Origin: Pseudocalidococcus azoricus BACA0444
Lineage (GTDB): Bacteria > Cyanobacteriota > Cyanobacteriia > Thermosynechococcales > Thermosynechococcaceae
Direction of reading: 5' to 3'
Assembly (NCBI RefSeq): GCF_031729055.1
Contig: NZ_JAVMIP010000002.1
Location: 248,001-312,000 of the forward strand
Length of the DNA stretch: 64,000 nucleotides
In this document: positions 9,065-18,396 of the stretch, piece by piece
Layout of the letters: every line of letters begins with the position of its first letter
Position numbering within the stretch: position 1 is the first letter of the stretch
Made by a program: the position numbers and the translations under genes
Notes under the pieces: generated by a model
Told to the model about the DNA's origin: nothing
Databases searched by the model: none
The model's input: only the letters and a program-made list of their open reading frames with translations

Positions 9065-11347
9065 TCACAATGCCGCTGGGATTTCCACCGGAACTGTCAC
9101 ATCCCCCCCAGGTTTACCTCCCCCTGATCCGCCCTGTTGCCGTCGCCGCAGACTGACCACATCTGTAATTTTCTTAATTTGGGTAAAGGTCTGGTCTAAT
9201 TGATTCGCATCAGTGACATCAATCGTTAAATCAATAATAGCGGTTTGTCCCGGAAAGGTTTTGACTTGGGCATTACTGACATTAATACGATTATCGGTCA
9301 ATCTGATTAAAATATCCTTCAGGATACCGACTCGGTCAATCACTTCAATCTGGACATCCACCGCATAAGTTGGGGGGCGATTGCTTTTAGCCTGTGGATT
9401 CCAACGCACCGGAATCAGCCGTTCACCGGGAATACTTTCCGCATTGGCACAGCCCTGGCGATGAATCGAAATTCCCCGACTCCCCAACGTGACAATCCCA
9501 ATAATTGGCTCTCCAGGGACAGGACTACAGCAACCTGCCAAGTGATAAACCAGACCCTCAATACCCAGGATTGGGGATTCACTAGCCCGTCCAGAAGGAG
9601 GTGGGATGACTTTCGGGCTACTATGGGTCAGATTGATTAGCGCTTGGGCATCGGGTTCAACGGCCTTAGCGGTTTCTCGCAGCCGATTAACGATTAGACT
9701 GAGGGTAATTTCCCCATAACCTAAAGCCGCCAAGAGATCATCCACGGCCTGGTAGTTACAGCGTTCGGCCACCGCTTGCATCCGGGCCGATTTTAAGAGT
9801 GCATCCAGGCCCGACTTACCCAATTCATTCACCAGTAATTCTCGACCCCGTTGGATATTTTCCTCACGATGGGAGCGTTTGTACCATTGGCGAATGCGGT
9901 TGCGGGCTGTTTCCGTCACCACGAAATTTAACCAATCTAAACTGGGATGGGCATTTTTCTGGGTGATGATATCAACAATATCCCCATTGCGGAGAATCGT
10001 ATCGAGGGGGACGATGCGTTGATTGATTCTGGCCCCAGCGCAATGATTCCCGACTTCCGTATGAATGTGGTAAGCAAAATCTACCGGAGTTGCCCCTTGA
10101 TGGAGGGATTTCACATCGCCTTGGGGAGTAAAGACATAAACTTCATTGTCAAACAGATCATCTCGAACACTGTTGAGGTATTCCTGGGCATCTTTCAGAT
10201 CGTTTTGCCAATCTAACAATTGCCGCAGCCAGGTAAATTTTTCATCACGGGCATTCCACTTATTGGGCTGTGAACCACCGGTTTCCTTGTATTTCCAGTG
10301 GGCTGCAATCCCGTTTTCAGCCACGGCGTGCATCTCTGTGGTGCGAATTTGGACTTCTAAGGGCTGTCCCCCCAGGCCGATGACCACCGTATGCAGCGAT
10401 TGGTATTGATTTGGCTTTGGCAAGCTAATGTAATCCTTGAACCGGCCAGGCATGGAGCGAAAACAATCATGGACAACAGCTAAGGCCCGATAGCATTCGT
10501 CCTTGTTGGCGACTAAGACCCGAATACCTGCCACATCATAGATTTCATGGAACTCCTTTTGTTGCCGCCGCATTTTTTGATGAATACTATAGAGATGCTT
10601 CGGTCGCCCGGAAATTTCCAAATGTTCAAAGCCTAAGGTTCCCATTCGCTCTTGGAGTAGATTTAAAGCCTCCTGTAATTGGGCTTCCCGAATGGCCCGT
10701 TTATCAGCCACCAACTCCTGCATTTTTCGATAGGCTTCCGGCTCTAAATACTTGAAAGACAAATCTTCTAGTTCCCATTTAAACCGCCAAATTCCCAGCC
10801 GATTTGCTAAGGGCGCGTAAATATCCTTGGTTTCTTGGGCAATCCGAATTTGCTTTTCCGGCTTGAGATATTCTAATGTCCGCATATTATGGAGCCGATC
10901 CGCCAATTTGACGATGATCACCCGAATATCTTGGGCCATAGCCAAAAATAAATGGCGAAAGGTCTCGGCCTGGCGTTCCGTCTTGCTGGAAAAGTCAAAG
11001 TTAGACAGCTTGGTCACCCCTTCGACCAGGTAGCGAACTTCCGGGCCAAATTGAACCTCTAGCTCCTCCCCCGTGACCACCGTATCCTCAATCACATCAT
11101 GTAAAAATCCGGCCGCAATTAAGGCTGCTCCACCCCCTAAATCTCGCAATAACCCCGCCACCGCCACGGGATGAGCAATGTAGGGTTCCCCGGAGGCCCG
11201 TTTTTGATCGGTGTGCAGATCGTAAGCAAAAGTAAAAGCTCGACAGATTAAAGATTGCCCATCATCGGCATTGGGTTCCAGTAAACACGCTTGTAACCAA
11301 TCAGGAACCAATATATCTGTGGGGACAGGGGGTGCCAATGCATTCAT
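9065..11347 (-). CDS. spoT: bifunctional (p)ppGpp synthetase/hydrolase (RelA/SpoT)
   Basis: A 760-residue RSH enzyme that makes and degrades the alarmone (p)ppGpp. The N-terminal HD hydrolase domain is intact (AHPVAVAGLL, then FLHDVIEDT). The synthetase domain follows (GRFKDYISLPKPNQYQSLHT, EVQIRTTEMHAVAENG), then a TGS domain (VYVFTPQGDVKSL), a zinc-finger/RIS segment (HLAGCCSPVPG, RQGCAN) and a C-terminal ACT domain (VGILKDILIRLTDNRINVSN). The intact HD motif indicates hydrolase as well as synthetase activity. The tail is Gly-rich. A 441-base gap upstream separates it from the divergent mazG. Confidence 0.95.
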   Translation of the reverse strand: MNALAPPVPTDILVPDWLQACLLEPNADDGQSLICRAFTFAYDLHTDQKRASGEPYIAHPVAVAGLLRDLGGGAALIAAGFLHDVIEDTVVTGEELEVQFGPEVRYLVEGVTKLSNFDFSSKTERQAETFRHLFLAMAQDIRVIIVKLADRLHNMRTLEYLKPEKQIRIAQETKDIYAPLANRLGIWRFKWELEDLSFKYLEPEAYRKMQELVADKRAIREAQLQEALNLLQERMGTLGFEHLEISGRPKHLYSIHQKMRRQQKEFHEIYDVAGIRVLVANKDECYRALAVVHDCFRSMPGRFKDYISLPKPNQYQSLHTVVIGLGGQPLEVQIRTTEMHAVAENGIAAHWKYKETGGSQPNKWNARDEKFTWLRQLLDWQNDLKDAQEYLNSVRDDLFDNEVYVFTPQGDVKSLHQGATPVDFAYHIHTEVGNHCAGARINQRIVPLDTILRNGDIVDIITQKNAHPSLDWLNFVVTETARNRIRQWYKRSHREENIQRGRELLVNELGKSGLDALLKSARMQAVAERCNYQAVDDLLAALGYGEITLSLIVNRLRETAKAVEPDAQALINLTHSSPKVIPPPSGRASESPILGIEGLVYHLAGCCSPVPGEPIIGIVTLGSRGISIHRQGCANAESIPGERLIPVRWNPQAKSNRPPTYAVDVQIEVIDRVGILKDILIRLTDNRINVSNAQVKTFPGQTAIIDLTIDVTDANQLDQTFTQIKKITDVVSLRRRQQGGSGGGKPGGDVTVPVEIPAAL

Positions 11348-11788
11348 AGGAACTTGAGCAGGCCTGGGGTCATGTCATCTCATTGTATATAAATCTTACA
11401 ATCTTGTATAGACTGATACACAAGCAATTCCAGACAGAGTACACTCCAAAAGGCATTGCGATGATGTCACTATATCTGGGGTTAAACAAGAGTGCCTTAA
11501 CAATCGTTACTCGATAATTACAGCAGAGATTTCAATGGGTTAAGAATGCGCCAATCACACAGACGATTTTTAAAATGATGGGAATCAGGTAGGCATCGCC
11601 AGGCAAGCTCGTTTTGTTGATTCGATATTGCTATCTGGGGCTGCACAGTTGGTAATCGCGACTTGCTAATCGTTAGAAACGATACATTTGAGCTATGTAT
11701 CCAGCAGATTAAGCGTCAGGAAACATGAGTCCAAGAAACCAATAAACTATAATTTTTCTAAATCCGCATTGGAACCCAACTAATTTTT
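11348..11788. other. 441-base intergenic region between divergent spoT and mazG
   Basis: It holds no reading frame I can support. It must contain the promoters of the two divergent genes. An imperfect inverted pair around TTGTATAGACTGATACACAA at about 11403-11422 lies 55-75 bases upstream of the spoT start and could be an operator or chance. No RNA gene, riboswitch or repeat was recognised. Confidence 0.4.
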
Positions 11789-12946
11789 ATGCTGCCAGGC
11801 CCCATCCTCACCCACTTACAGGTCTTGCCAGCAGCAGCATTTATGGCCCAGACCGCTGATCTCAACTTAGCCCAGCCCCATCTGATCACCAATTTATTGG
11901 CGGGCGAAACATTACTGGAACTGGCCGACTTACTCCTGAGCCTCTATGCCCCGGACTATCCCATTACCTTGATCTTTTCTGAACAAACCAGCCAAACTCT
12001 CCCCCTCAAGATTTGGCTTCAGCAAGCAGACAGTCCCGCTCCCAGTCAAATTTACCTCCCCCCCCAACCCACCCCTCCCTTGAGCGCGATCCAGGCCCTA
12101 GTGAACGTTGTGGCGCAACTGCGACACCCTGAAACCGGTTGCCCTTGGGATTTGGCCCAAACGCCGGAAACTCTCACCCCCTATGTGATTGAAGAAGCCT
12201 ATGAAGTGGTTGCCGCAATTCAGGATCAGAACCCCCAGGCCATTGCTGAGGAACTAGGGGATTTACTTTTGCAAGTGATTCTCCAGGCCCAAATTGCCCA
12301 AGAGTCCGCTCAGTTCACACTTGCCGATGTAGCCACTCGGATTACCGAAAAACTGATTCGCCGCCACCCCCATGTTTTTGCTGACGTTGAGTTAAGGACT
12401 CCTGAAGAGGTGCATCTCCAGTGGGAAACCATTAAAGCCCAAGAAAAAGGATATGATGGTGAACCCCCGCTGAGCCAAAAACTGGATCGCTATGCCCGGA
12501 CCTTACCCCCCCTACAGGCCGGGATCAAAATTGCTGAAAAAGCCACCGCGGCTGGATTTGATTGGCCGGATATTGCCGGAGTTTGGGAAAAATTTTATGA
12601 GGAGTTGGCTGAGTTTCAGGAAAGTTTATTACAGGGAGGCCTGGCGGAGCAGGAGTCGGAGCTAGGGGATTTGCTGTTTACGGTGATTTGTTTGGCTCAA
12701 AAGAGTGAGTTGGATCCGATCAAGGCTTTACAGGGAACCCATCGCCGCTTTATTCAACGCCTCGAAAAAATGGAAGCAGCCATTGACCGCCCCCTTTCGG
12801 ACTATAGCCTGGCTGAACTAGAAACCTTCTGGCAACAGGCCAAAAAAGCCCTCCGTGACCAGGCCCAGATTCCATCCCCAGACATCCCTGCCCCAGGCCC
12901 AGAACCGACTTCCCCTGAAGTGACTCCAGAATTAGGCGAATCCTAG
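11789..12946 (+). CDS. mazG: nucleoside triphosphate pyrophosphohydrolase MazG
   Basis: A 385-residue protein with two MazG all-alpha pyrophosphohydrolase units. The first (about 105-225) starts LRHPETGCPWDLAQT and carries the EEAYEVVAAI and EELGDLLLQVILQA metal-binding helices. The second (about 235-330) has EKFYEELAEFQ and ESELGDLLFTVICLA. MazG hydrolyses NTPs to NMPs and PPi and limits mutagenic nucleotides and alarmone. About 100 N-terminal residues have no MazG character; they could be a remnant of the TP-methylase domain found in YabN-type fusions (inference). The C-terminal tail is proline-rich. It is convergent with the pentapeptide gene. Confidence 0.92.
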   Translation: MLPGPILTHLQVLPAAAFMAQTADLNLAQPHLITNLLAGETLLELADLLLSLYAPDYPITLIFSEQTSQTLPLKIWLQQADSPAPSQIYLPPQPTPPLSAIQALVNVVAQLRHPETGCPWDLAQTPETLTPYVIEEAYEVVAAIQDQNPQAIAEELGDLLLQVILQAQIAQESAQFTLADVATRITEKLIRRHPHVFADVELRTPEEVHLQWETIKAQEKGYDGEPPLSQKLDRYARTLPPLQAGIKIAEKATAAGFDWPDIAGVWEKFYEELAEFQESLLQGGLAEQESELGDLLFTVICLAQKSELDPIKALQGTHRRFIQRLEKMEAAIDRPLSDYSLAELETFWQQAKKALRDQAQIPSPDIPAPGPEPTSPEVTPELGES

Positions 12947-12972
12947 GGGGGCCTGGTTTTCGGCAGAAACGT

Positions 12973-13506
12973 CTAAAGATAGTCACACTCTAAGGTGTCA
13001 TGGGTAGCCCGACCCGTTACAGGATTCACCCCTTTGGCAACACTACACAGCATTTTCCGGGCATCTGGCCGTAAATCCACATCCGTAAAGTCTGCCCCGT
13101 CAATAATTGCCCCATCAAAAATTGTATTAAAGGCAAATGCGCCTTCTAAGTTGGCATCCGTTAAGTTGGCTTTGGTAAACCGGGCCGTATCCAGCGTGGC
13201 TACCCGTAAATCCGCCCCCGTCAAATCCGCCGTTTCCAAGTTGGCAGCAAAAAAGCTGACTCCCCGTAAATCCGTATGGCTGAGATTACTGTGGAACAAA
13301 TTGGCTTTGGTAAATTCAGAATCCCGTAAGTCTTGCCCCGAAAAGTCAAAGTTAACCAAGGCTTCTTTGGTGTAGTTCTCGGCCTGGGCGGGAAGGGCAA
13401 ACCCCAAAATCAGGAGCATGGCCAAGAGAAACGCCGCAAAAATTGACCGGGCCTGGAACTTGAACCAAGCGGGAAAATGGATGGCAACCGCCGTGACATT
13501 CAACAT
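12973..13506 (-). CDS. exported pentapeptide-repeat protein (probable thylakoid lumen)
   Basis: A 177-residue protein with an N-terminal hydrophobic segment (FAAFLLAMLLILGFALPAQA) ending in a likely AxA signal-peptidase site near residue 42. About 17 pentapeptide repeats of the A(D/N)LXX type follow (NLFHSNLSHTDLRG, ANLETADLTGADL, ANLTDANLEGA), then a C-terminal tail with two cysteines (residues about 153 and 174). The layout matches lumenal pentapeptide proteins of cyanobacteria and plastids (TL15/TL17-like), of unknown function. The two tail Cys could form a disulfide. It converges on mazG with 26 bases between. Confidence 0.85.
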   Translation of the reverse strand: MLNVTAVAIHFPAWFKFQARSIFAAFLLAMLLILGFALPAQAENYTKEALVNFDFSGQDLRDSEFTKANLFHSNLSHTDLRGVSFFAANLETADLTGADLRVATLDTARFTKANLTDANLEGAFAFNTIFDGAIIDGADFTDVDLRPDARKMLCSVAKGVNPVTGRATHDTLECDYL

Positions 13507-13600
13507 GGTTTGCTCCGATGAGATGCTTCCCTAAACCCAATGTAGGCGCAGGGCGTACCGTTGTAAATTGCCAAAATTATCTCAGCCAATCAGGAGTTGC

Positions 13601-14722
13601 TTAATAAACTTGCCTGAAATTAAAGCCGAAACAGAGCAACACCAGGCCCCCGACAATCAAATAAAATCTGGCAACCACTTGTAATTCTGTCCAACCACTC
13701 AACTCAAAATGATGATGGAGAGGGGCCATTTTGAACAGCCGTTTACCAATGCCATCGGGGCCTTTCGTGGCTTTGTAATATCCAACTTGGGCAATCACCG
13801 ACAGGGACTCAGCAAAAAAGAGACCACTGAGGATAAATAACTCCCAGAGGTTTTGACTGACCAGGCCCAAACCAGCCAGAGCCGCCCCTAAGGCCAATGA
13901 CCCGGTATCGCCCATGAAGACCTGGGCTGGATTGTGATTATGGACCAGAAACCCTAAACAGGCCCCACTCAGACTGGCCCCTAAAATTGTCACTTCAGGA
14001 TGCTCAGCCCCCCCCAAGACGGCTAATCCCATCAAGGCAATCGCCGCCGTTCCTCCCGCCAACCCATCCAGGCCATCGGTGAGATTTAGAGCATTTCCTT
14101 CTGCCGTACAGACAAATATCCCTAGGGGCCAAAACAATAACCCCAAGGGTAAAAGCCAACCCCAAGGAAAATCAATCGTAGTCACTGTGGGATTTGCTGT
14201 AGCCAACCAAGCACAAAACCCCGCCGCCGCCAGGCCCTCAAACAGTAACCGTAACTTGGCGGACATCCCCTTATTGGACTTGCGGACTAAAACTTGCCAA
14301 TCATCCCACCAGCCAATCGCACCAAAGGCCAAGGTTAATGCCGCAATTGCCAGGGCAGTTACTGGAATTTCCCCTTGAGTCACCCCAGCCCAAACTACCC
14401 CAACCCCCAGGCCGGTGGGAATCATAAAAATCCCCCCCATTGTCGGCGTACCCGTTTTCTTCAGGTGGGATTGGGGGCCATCTTCGCGGATAATTTGCCC
14501 CGCTTTTAATTGCCGTAGCAGAGGAACCACCCAAGCTCCAACCCAAGCGGTTAAGATAACTCCCAGGCCAAAGGGAAGACTTAAGGATTGTTGCCAATCA
14601 AACCCAGAACCCGTCAGGAAATCCAGGCCGAGAACCCAGAGTAATAAGGCGGTTAACAGGCCAAGAAACAGCCGTCTCCCCGTCCAAAACACTACAGGGG
14701 CCTGGGTTATCGGTTCAGACAT
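13601..14722 (-). CDS. mraY: phospho-N-acetylmuramoyl-pentapeptide transferase MraY
   Basis: A 373-residue polytopic enzyme, about ten transmembrane helices, that moves phospho-MurNAc-pentapeptide from UDP to undecaprenyl phosphate to form lipid I. Signature regions are present: GPQSHLKKTGTPTMGG, WWDDWQVLVRKSNKG (the DDxxK-type catalytic aspartates), NALNLTDGLDGLAGG, MGDTGSLALG and PLHHHFE. Length and topology are normal. The DUF3134 gene lies 38 bases upstream on the same strand and may be co-transcribed. Confidence 0.96.
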   Translation of the reverse strand: MSEPITQAPVVFWTGRRLFLGLLTALLLWVLGLDFLTGSGFDWQQSLSLPFGLGVILTAWVGAWVVPLLRQLKAGQIIREDGPQSHLKKTGTPTMGGIFMIPTGLGVGVVWAGVTQGEIPVTALAIAALTLAFGAIGWWDDWQVLVRKSNKGMSAKLRLLFEGLAAAGFCAWLATANPTVTTIDFPWGWLLPLGLLFWPLGIFVCTAEGNALNLTDGLDGLAGGTAAIALMGLAVLGGAEHPEVTILGASLSGACLGFLVHNHNPAQVFMGDTGSLALGAALAGLGLVSQNLWELFILSGLFFAESLSVIAQVGYYKATKGPDGIGKRLFKMAPLHHHFELSGWTELQVVARFYLIVGGLVLLCFGFNFRQVY

Positions 14723-14760
14723 AGGAACAATGCCACGGAAAGAGGTATCACCCTAATAGC

Positions 14761-15009
14761 TTACAGATCATCATCTGCTTCGTCTTCCTCCTCAAAGTCG
14801 GCCACATCGTCCGGGGCAAATTCATCAATATCGCCAATTTCGTCCAGGCCACCGCCGTCAATGATAATGTCTTTTTCAGCTTGATCCCGTTTAACCAGTC
14901 GTCCCGATTGCTCCAGCCAATCCAACACTGATAACTCGGGGCGAGCATGGGCTGCTAAATTTTTCTGTTCGAGGGGTTCTTCATACAGTGAAGGATTGTT
15001 CAGGGGCAT
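14761..15009 (-). CDS. DUF3134 family small acidic protein
   Basis: An 82-residue soluble protein. The N-terminal MPLNNPSLYEEP and VLDWLEQSGRLVKRD match DUF3134, a cyanobacterial family without known function. The last 30 or so residues are extremely acidic (DEFAPDDVADFEEEDEADDD), likely disordered. It lies directly upstream of mraY on the same strand. An overlapping frame on the same strand looks open only because of the repetitive acidic codons and is not taken as a gene. Confidence 0.7.
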   Translation of the reverse strand: MPLNNPSLYEEPLEQKNLAAHARPELSVLDWLEQSGRLVKRDQAEKDIIIDGGGLDEIGDIDEFAPDDVADFEEEDEADDDL

Positions 15010-15173
15010 GATCCAAACTTAACCAAATAATTCGCCATTGTTTACCATAACAAAATCAGACTCCTCTGGCGGTGACTTAAGTAGGCCGGTTCTCCCGATA
15101 AATTCTCCTCAATTTCATCTATGGAGCAGGGTAGGCTGGGATGATAATGAGTGTGCCCGTTGCGTAACGTCCT

Positions 15174-16904
15174 TTGAAATCTAATTACCAAGCTCTAATT
15201 CCCTATCTCAAACCCCATTGGCGCACCATTGGTTTAGCCCTAGTCTTAATGGCTGGTTTTGTCGGCTCCGTACCCTTAATTGCTTACCTAGTCGGTCAAG
15301 CCGCAGCCCTGATTGGCGCAGGGGATATTCCCGGCCTGTTGCAGTGGGTCGGGGGCGGGGCCTTGCTCTTTTTTATTCGGGGTCTCCTCCAGTTTGGGCA
15401 AGATACCCTCATGGCCCAGGCCGCTTTAGAGATGACCTTAGACATTCGCCAAAGTTTATATCGTCATTTACAGTTTCTCGGCCTGGACTATTTTGAAACG
15501 GCGGCCACCGGAGATTTAACCTATCGCCTCACGGAAGATGTGGATCGAGTTGGAGAAGTAGTCCATAAGGGATTTCATCAGTTTTTACCCGCCGCGTTAA
15601 CGATGTTGACAATTTTGAGCTATTTGTTTTACCTCAACTGGCGATTAACGTTGGCAACCGCAATTGTGGCTCCCTTGATGGCTTCCCTGGTGGCCTGGTT
15701 TGGCGGCCGGATTCTCAACTTTTCCCGCCTGAGTCAAAACCGGATTTCCAATCTTTCTGCGCTCCTGACGGAGGTATTCAGTGGCATTCGTCTAGTCAAA
15801 GCCTTTGCGGCCGAAGAATATGAGATTCAGCGGTTTCACAAAGCAGCGGAAAAAAATCGCCAGGCCCGCTATGCTGCCGAACGAGTCAAAGCCATTCAAC
15901 ATCCTGTGGTTGGGTTTTTAGAATCCGTTAGTGTGATGATTCTGTTTTTGCTCGGGGCCTGGCAAATTGGCGCGAAGCAACTGACTGGAGCCGAATTTCT
16001 GAGTTTTGTCGCCGGGGTTGCCCTGCTGATTGATCCAATCAACGCCGTGACGGCTAACTTTAATGAATACAAACAGGCCGAGGCCTCTGTGGATCGGGTT
16101 TTTGAGCTATTTCAACTCCAACCCAATGTTCAGGAGAAAAAACAGGCCCCGCCCCTACCGCCCCTATCAGGCAAGATTGAATATCGTCATGTCTCCTTTG
16201 CCTATCGCTCTGGACAACCTGTATTACAGCAATTTAACTTACTGGCACTCCCAGGCGAAGTCATTGCCTTTGTCGGTCATTCTGGGGCCGGGAAAACCAC
16301 GATTGTGAACCTCCTACCCCGCTTTTATGATCCCCAGGCCGGATCAATTCTCATAGATGGGATTGATATTCGCGGGGTTAGTCTGAGGAGCCTCCGGCAA
16401 CAAATTGGCATTGTTCCTCAGGAAACGGTCTTGTTTTCCGGGACTGTGGCTCAGAATATTGCCTTTGGACAGCGGGAGTTGGACTATGAGGCGATCCGGG
16501 AGGCTGCCAAAATTGCCAATGCCGACCAATTTATTGATCAACTGCCCGAGGGCTACGAAACATGGTTAGGGGAGCGGGGGGTAAATTTATCCGGGGGACA
16601 ACGTCAACGCCTAGCCATTGCCCGAGCCATACTGCTGAATCCGCGGATTTTAATTTTGGATGAAGCTACCTCAGCCTTGGATTCGACTTCGGAGCAGTTA
16701 GTTCAGGAAGCCCTAGAGCGGGCAATGCAGGATCGAACCGTGTTTATTATTGCCCATCGGTTAACAACGGTGCGCAAAGCGGATCGGATTTTGGTGATTG
16801 AACAGGGTCGGGTGGTGGAGTCCGGTTCCCATTATGAACTGATGCATCAAGAGGGGGGAACTTCCCGTTATGCCCGTTTTTATGCCCAACAGTTACCGAA
16901 TTAA
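15174..16904 (+). CDS. ABC exporter, fused permease and ATPase (MsbA-like)
   Basis: A 576-residue half-transporter that works as a homodimer. An ABC type-1 transmembrane domain with about six helices (about 1-310) is followed by an ATPase domain: Walker A GHSGAGKTT, Q-loop IVPQETVLFSG, signature LSGGQRQR, Walker B ILILDEATSALD and H-loop IIAHRLTTV. It is likely a lipid or peptide exporter in the inner or thylakoid membrane; the substrate is unknown. The start must be the TTG at 15174 (MKSNYQ) or lie further inside, because an in-frame TAA sits only three codons upstream at 15165-15167. It is followed after 95 bases by a TVP38 gene. Confidence 0.92.
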   Translation: MKSNYQALIPYLKPHWRTIGLALVLMAGFVGSVPLIAYLVGQAAALIGAGDIPGLLQWVGGGALLFFIRGLLQFGQDTLMAQAALEMTLDIRQSLYRHLQFLGLDYFETAATGDLTYRLTEDVDRVGEVVHKGFHQFLPAALTMLTILSYLFYLNWRLTLATAIVAPLMASLVAWFGGRILNFSRLSQNRISNLSALLTEVFSGIRLVKAFAAEEYEIQRFHKAAEKNRQARYAAERVKAIQHPVVGFLESVSVMILFLLGAWQIGAKQLTGAEFLSFVAGVALLIDPINAVTANFNEYKQAEASVDRVFELFQLQPNVQEKKQAPPLPPLSGKIEYRHVSFAYRSGQPVLQQFNLLALPGEVIAFVGHSGAGKTTIVNLLPRFYDPQAGSILIDGIDIRGVSLRSLRQQIGIVPQETVLFSGTVAQNIAFGQRELDYEAIREAAKIANADQFIDQLPEGYETWLGERGVNLSGGQRQRLAIARAILLNPRILILDEATSALDSTSEQLVQEALERAMQDRTVFIIAHRLTTVRKADRILVIEQGRVVESGSHYELMHQEGGTSRYARFYAQQLPN

Positions 16905-16999
16905 CGACCACCGCGTCGCGCAGACTATTCTGGGAGATTAGAAACCTTGGCCAGACGACCCATCACCCATTTCTTGACTGATCTCAATCAGAGTCTTAA

Positions 17000-17710
17000 A
17001 TGAGTCACCCTACAATGCAACGCCTTTTAGAGATCTGGTCAAGGCTATCCCGAAATCCCAAGTTTTGGCTTTTGGTGGGGCTAGGGATTGTCTTAGGTAT
17101 CGCTCTGGCCGGGCCGTTGCGCTGGTTATTTGACTATGAAGCTTTGGTGGCGATGATCCGCAGTTGGGGGCCTTGGGCCGTTGTCCTGTTTGTGGGCCTA
17201 TTTGCCCTATCCACAGTTGTGGGTTTGCCAGCGACATTCTTTCCCATTGCGGGAGGGGCAATTTTTGGCCTGGTTTGGGGGAGTGTTTGGGCCTTGACGG
17301 GGGCCACAGTGGGGGCGATGGGGGCGTTTTGGTTGGCTCGCTACTTGTTACATGGCTGGGCAGAGCGGAAATTTGGCAACCATAAGTATGTGACGAAGTT
17401 TAACCAGGCCGTCCAGGCTAACCCGATCTCCTTTGTCCTGGCTGTCCGTCTAGCTCCCTTTTCACCCTTTAGCTTTGTCAATTTTTTGTTTGGACTGACA
17501 TCCATTGACACTTGGAGCTATGGCCTGGGTACGTTTGTTGGCTTGATTCCGAGTATTGTTCTCTATACCTGGTTTGGGGTGGCGGGAGATCAGTTGGCAG
17601 TCAGTGGCAATCCGATGCCGATTATTTTGGTCAGTCTTGGCCTGGTGCTATTGTCCGTCTTACCCATCCTTTGGAAACAGTTACGGAGGCAGCAAAGCTC
17701 TAAATCCTAG
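17000..17710 (+). CDS. TVP38/TMEM64 (VTT/DedA-like) membrane protein
   Basis: A 236-residue protein with about five to six hydrophobic segments and the VTT domain pattern: FALSTVVGLPATFFPIAGGAIFG, GATVGAMGAFWLARYL, and RLAPFSPFSFVNFLFGLTSI with the conserved R-x-x-P-F-x-P core. The VTT superfamily includes lipid scramblases and undecaprenyl-phosphate flippases; the substrate here is unknown. The reading frame is clean from the ATG at 17000. Its stop is 19 bases from the convergent TIGR04376-like gene. Confidence 0.88.
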   Translation: MSHPTMQRLLEIWSRLSRNPKFWLLVGLGIVLGIALAGPLRWLFDYEALVAMIRSWGPWAVVLFVGLFALSTVVGLPATFFPIAGGAIFGLVWGSVWALTGATVGAMGAFWLARYLLHGWAERKFGNHKYVTKFNQAVQANPISFVLAVRLAPFSPFSFVNFLFGLTSIDTWSYGLGTFVGLIPSIVLYTWFGVAGDQLAVSGNPMPIILVSLGLVLLSVLPILWKQLRRQQSSKS

Positions 17711-17728
17711 GTTAGATTCCTGGGGGGA

Positions 17729-18295
17729 CTAGAGAGACATATTCCGCTTCAGTTCCTCGAGGGCTTCTTTTAATTCCATTTCCCGAAACGTTGCTTCTAG
17801 AGGATCTAAGGACTGACCAAAGCTAGAGGGGGGTGAGGGGGCTGAGGCCGATTTGGAGAAGGGTGGCGGCGGGGCCTGGGTTTGGTGTTTGCGGATTTCT
17901 GCTTGGATTTCCTGACGGCGAACTTTAATTTTTTCCAGCAGGGCCTGGGTAGCAGGAATTTGCTGCTGAGATTGGGTCATCTGTTGCCATAGCAGATTCC
18001 CGCGTTGTCGGAGGTCTTGTTCCCGTTGACGGGCGGCCTGGGCCAGATCGGGGCGATGGGCGGCCTCTGCTTTTTGAATCCGCTCAGTCCATTTCCGCAT
18101 CTCGGCCACCAGGCCCAGGATGTCTTGTTCGGCCCGTTGTTTTTGAGTCATGAGGGATTGTAAGAGTTGGCTGGTTTCTGTCTCCTGCTGTTCCACTTCC
18201 AAAAGAAGAATCTGTAACTTCAGGCCGGGATTAGCTGCCAAAAAATCCTCTAGACGTTGCTCTAAAAAGGCGGAGAGGTCTTCTAGAAATTTCAT
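17729..18295 (-). CDS. coiled-coil protein, TIGR04376-like
   Basis: A 188-residue soluble protein that is nearly all helix. The start FLEDLSAFLEQRLEDFLAAN resembles the cyanobacterial family TIGR04376. A long coiled coil rich in Gln/Glu/Arg follows (about 40-135). A proline-rich linker comes next, and then a short conserved helix at the end (LEATFREMELKEALEELK). The two ends are the conserved parts. Function is unknown; no enzyme motif, signal peptide or membrane helix is seen. Confidence 0.65.
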   Translation of the reverse strand: MKFLEDLSAFLEQRLEDFLAANPGLKLQILLLEVEQQETETSQLLQSLMTQKQRAEQDILGLVAEMRKWTERIQKAEAAHRPDLAQAARQREQDLRQRGNLLWQQMTQSQQQIPATQALLEKIKVRRQEIQAEIRKHQTQAPPPPFSKSASAPSPPSSFGQSLDPLEATFREMELKEALEELKRNMSL

Positions 18296-18396
18296 GGCGG
18301 AGTCGGTAATGAGAACAAGCTCATTTTAGTCGAGGCGATGGGAGGATGAAAAAAAGATTGGAGCTTGAATCTGGAAACACCAACAATCCCTAACCC

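Noticed and set aside
14748..14948. Frame overlapping the DUF3134 gene on the same strand
   Set aside because: It is an out-of-frame reading of the acidic codons; the DUF3134 frame carries the recognisable protein.
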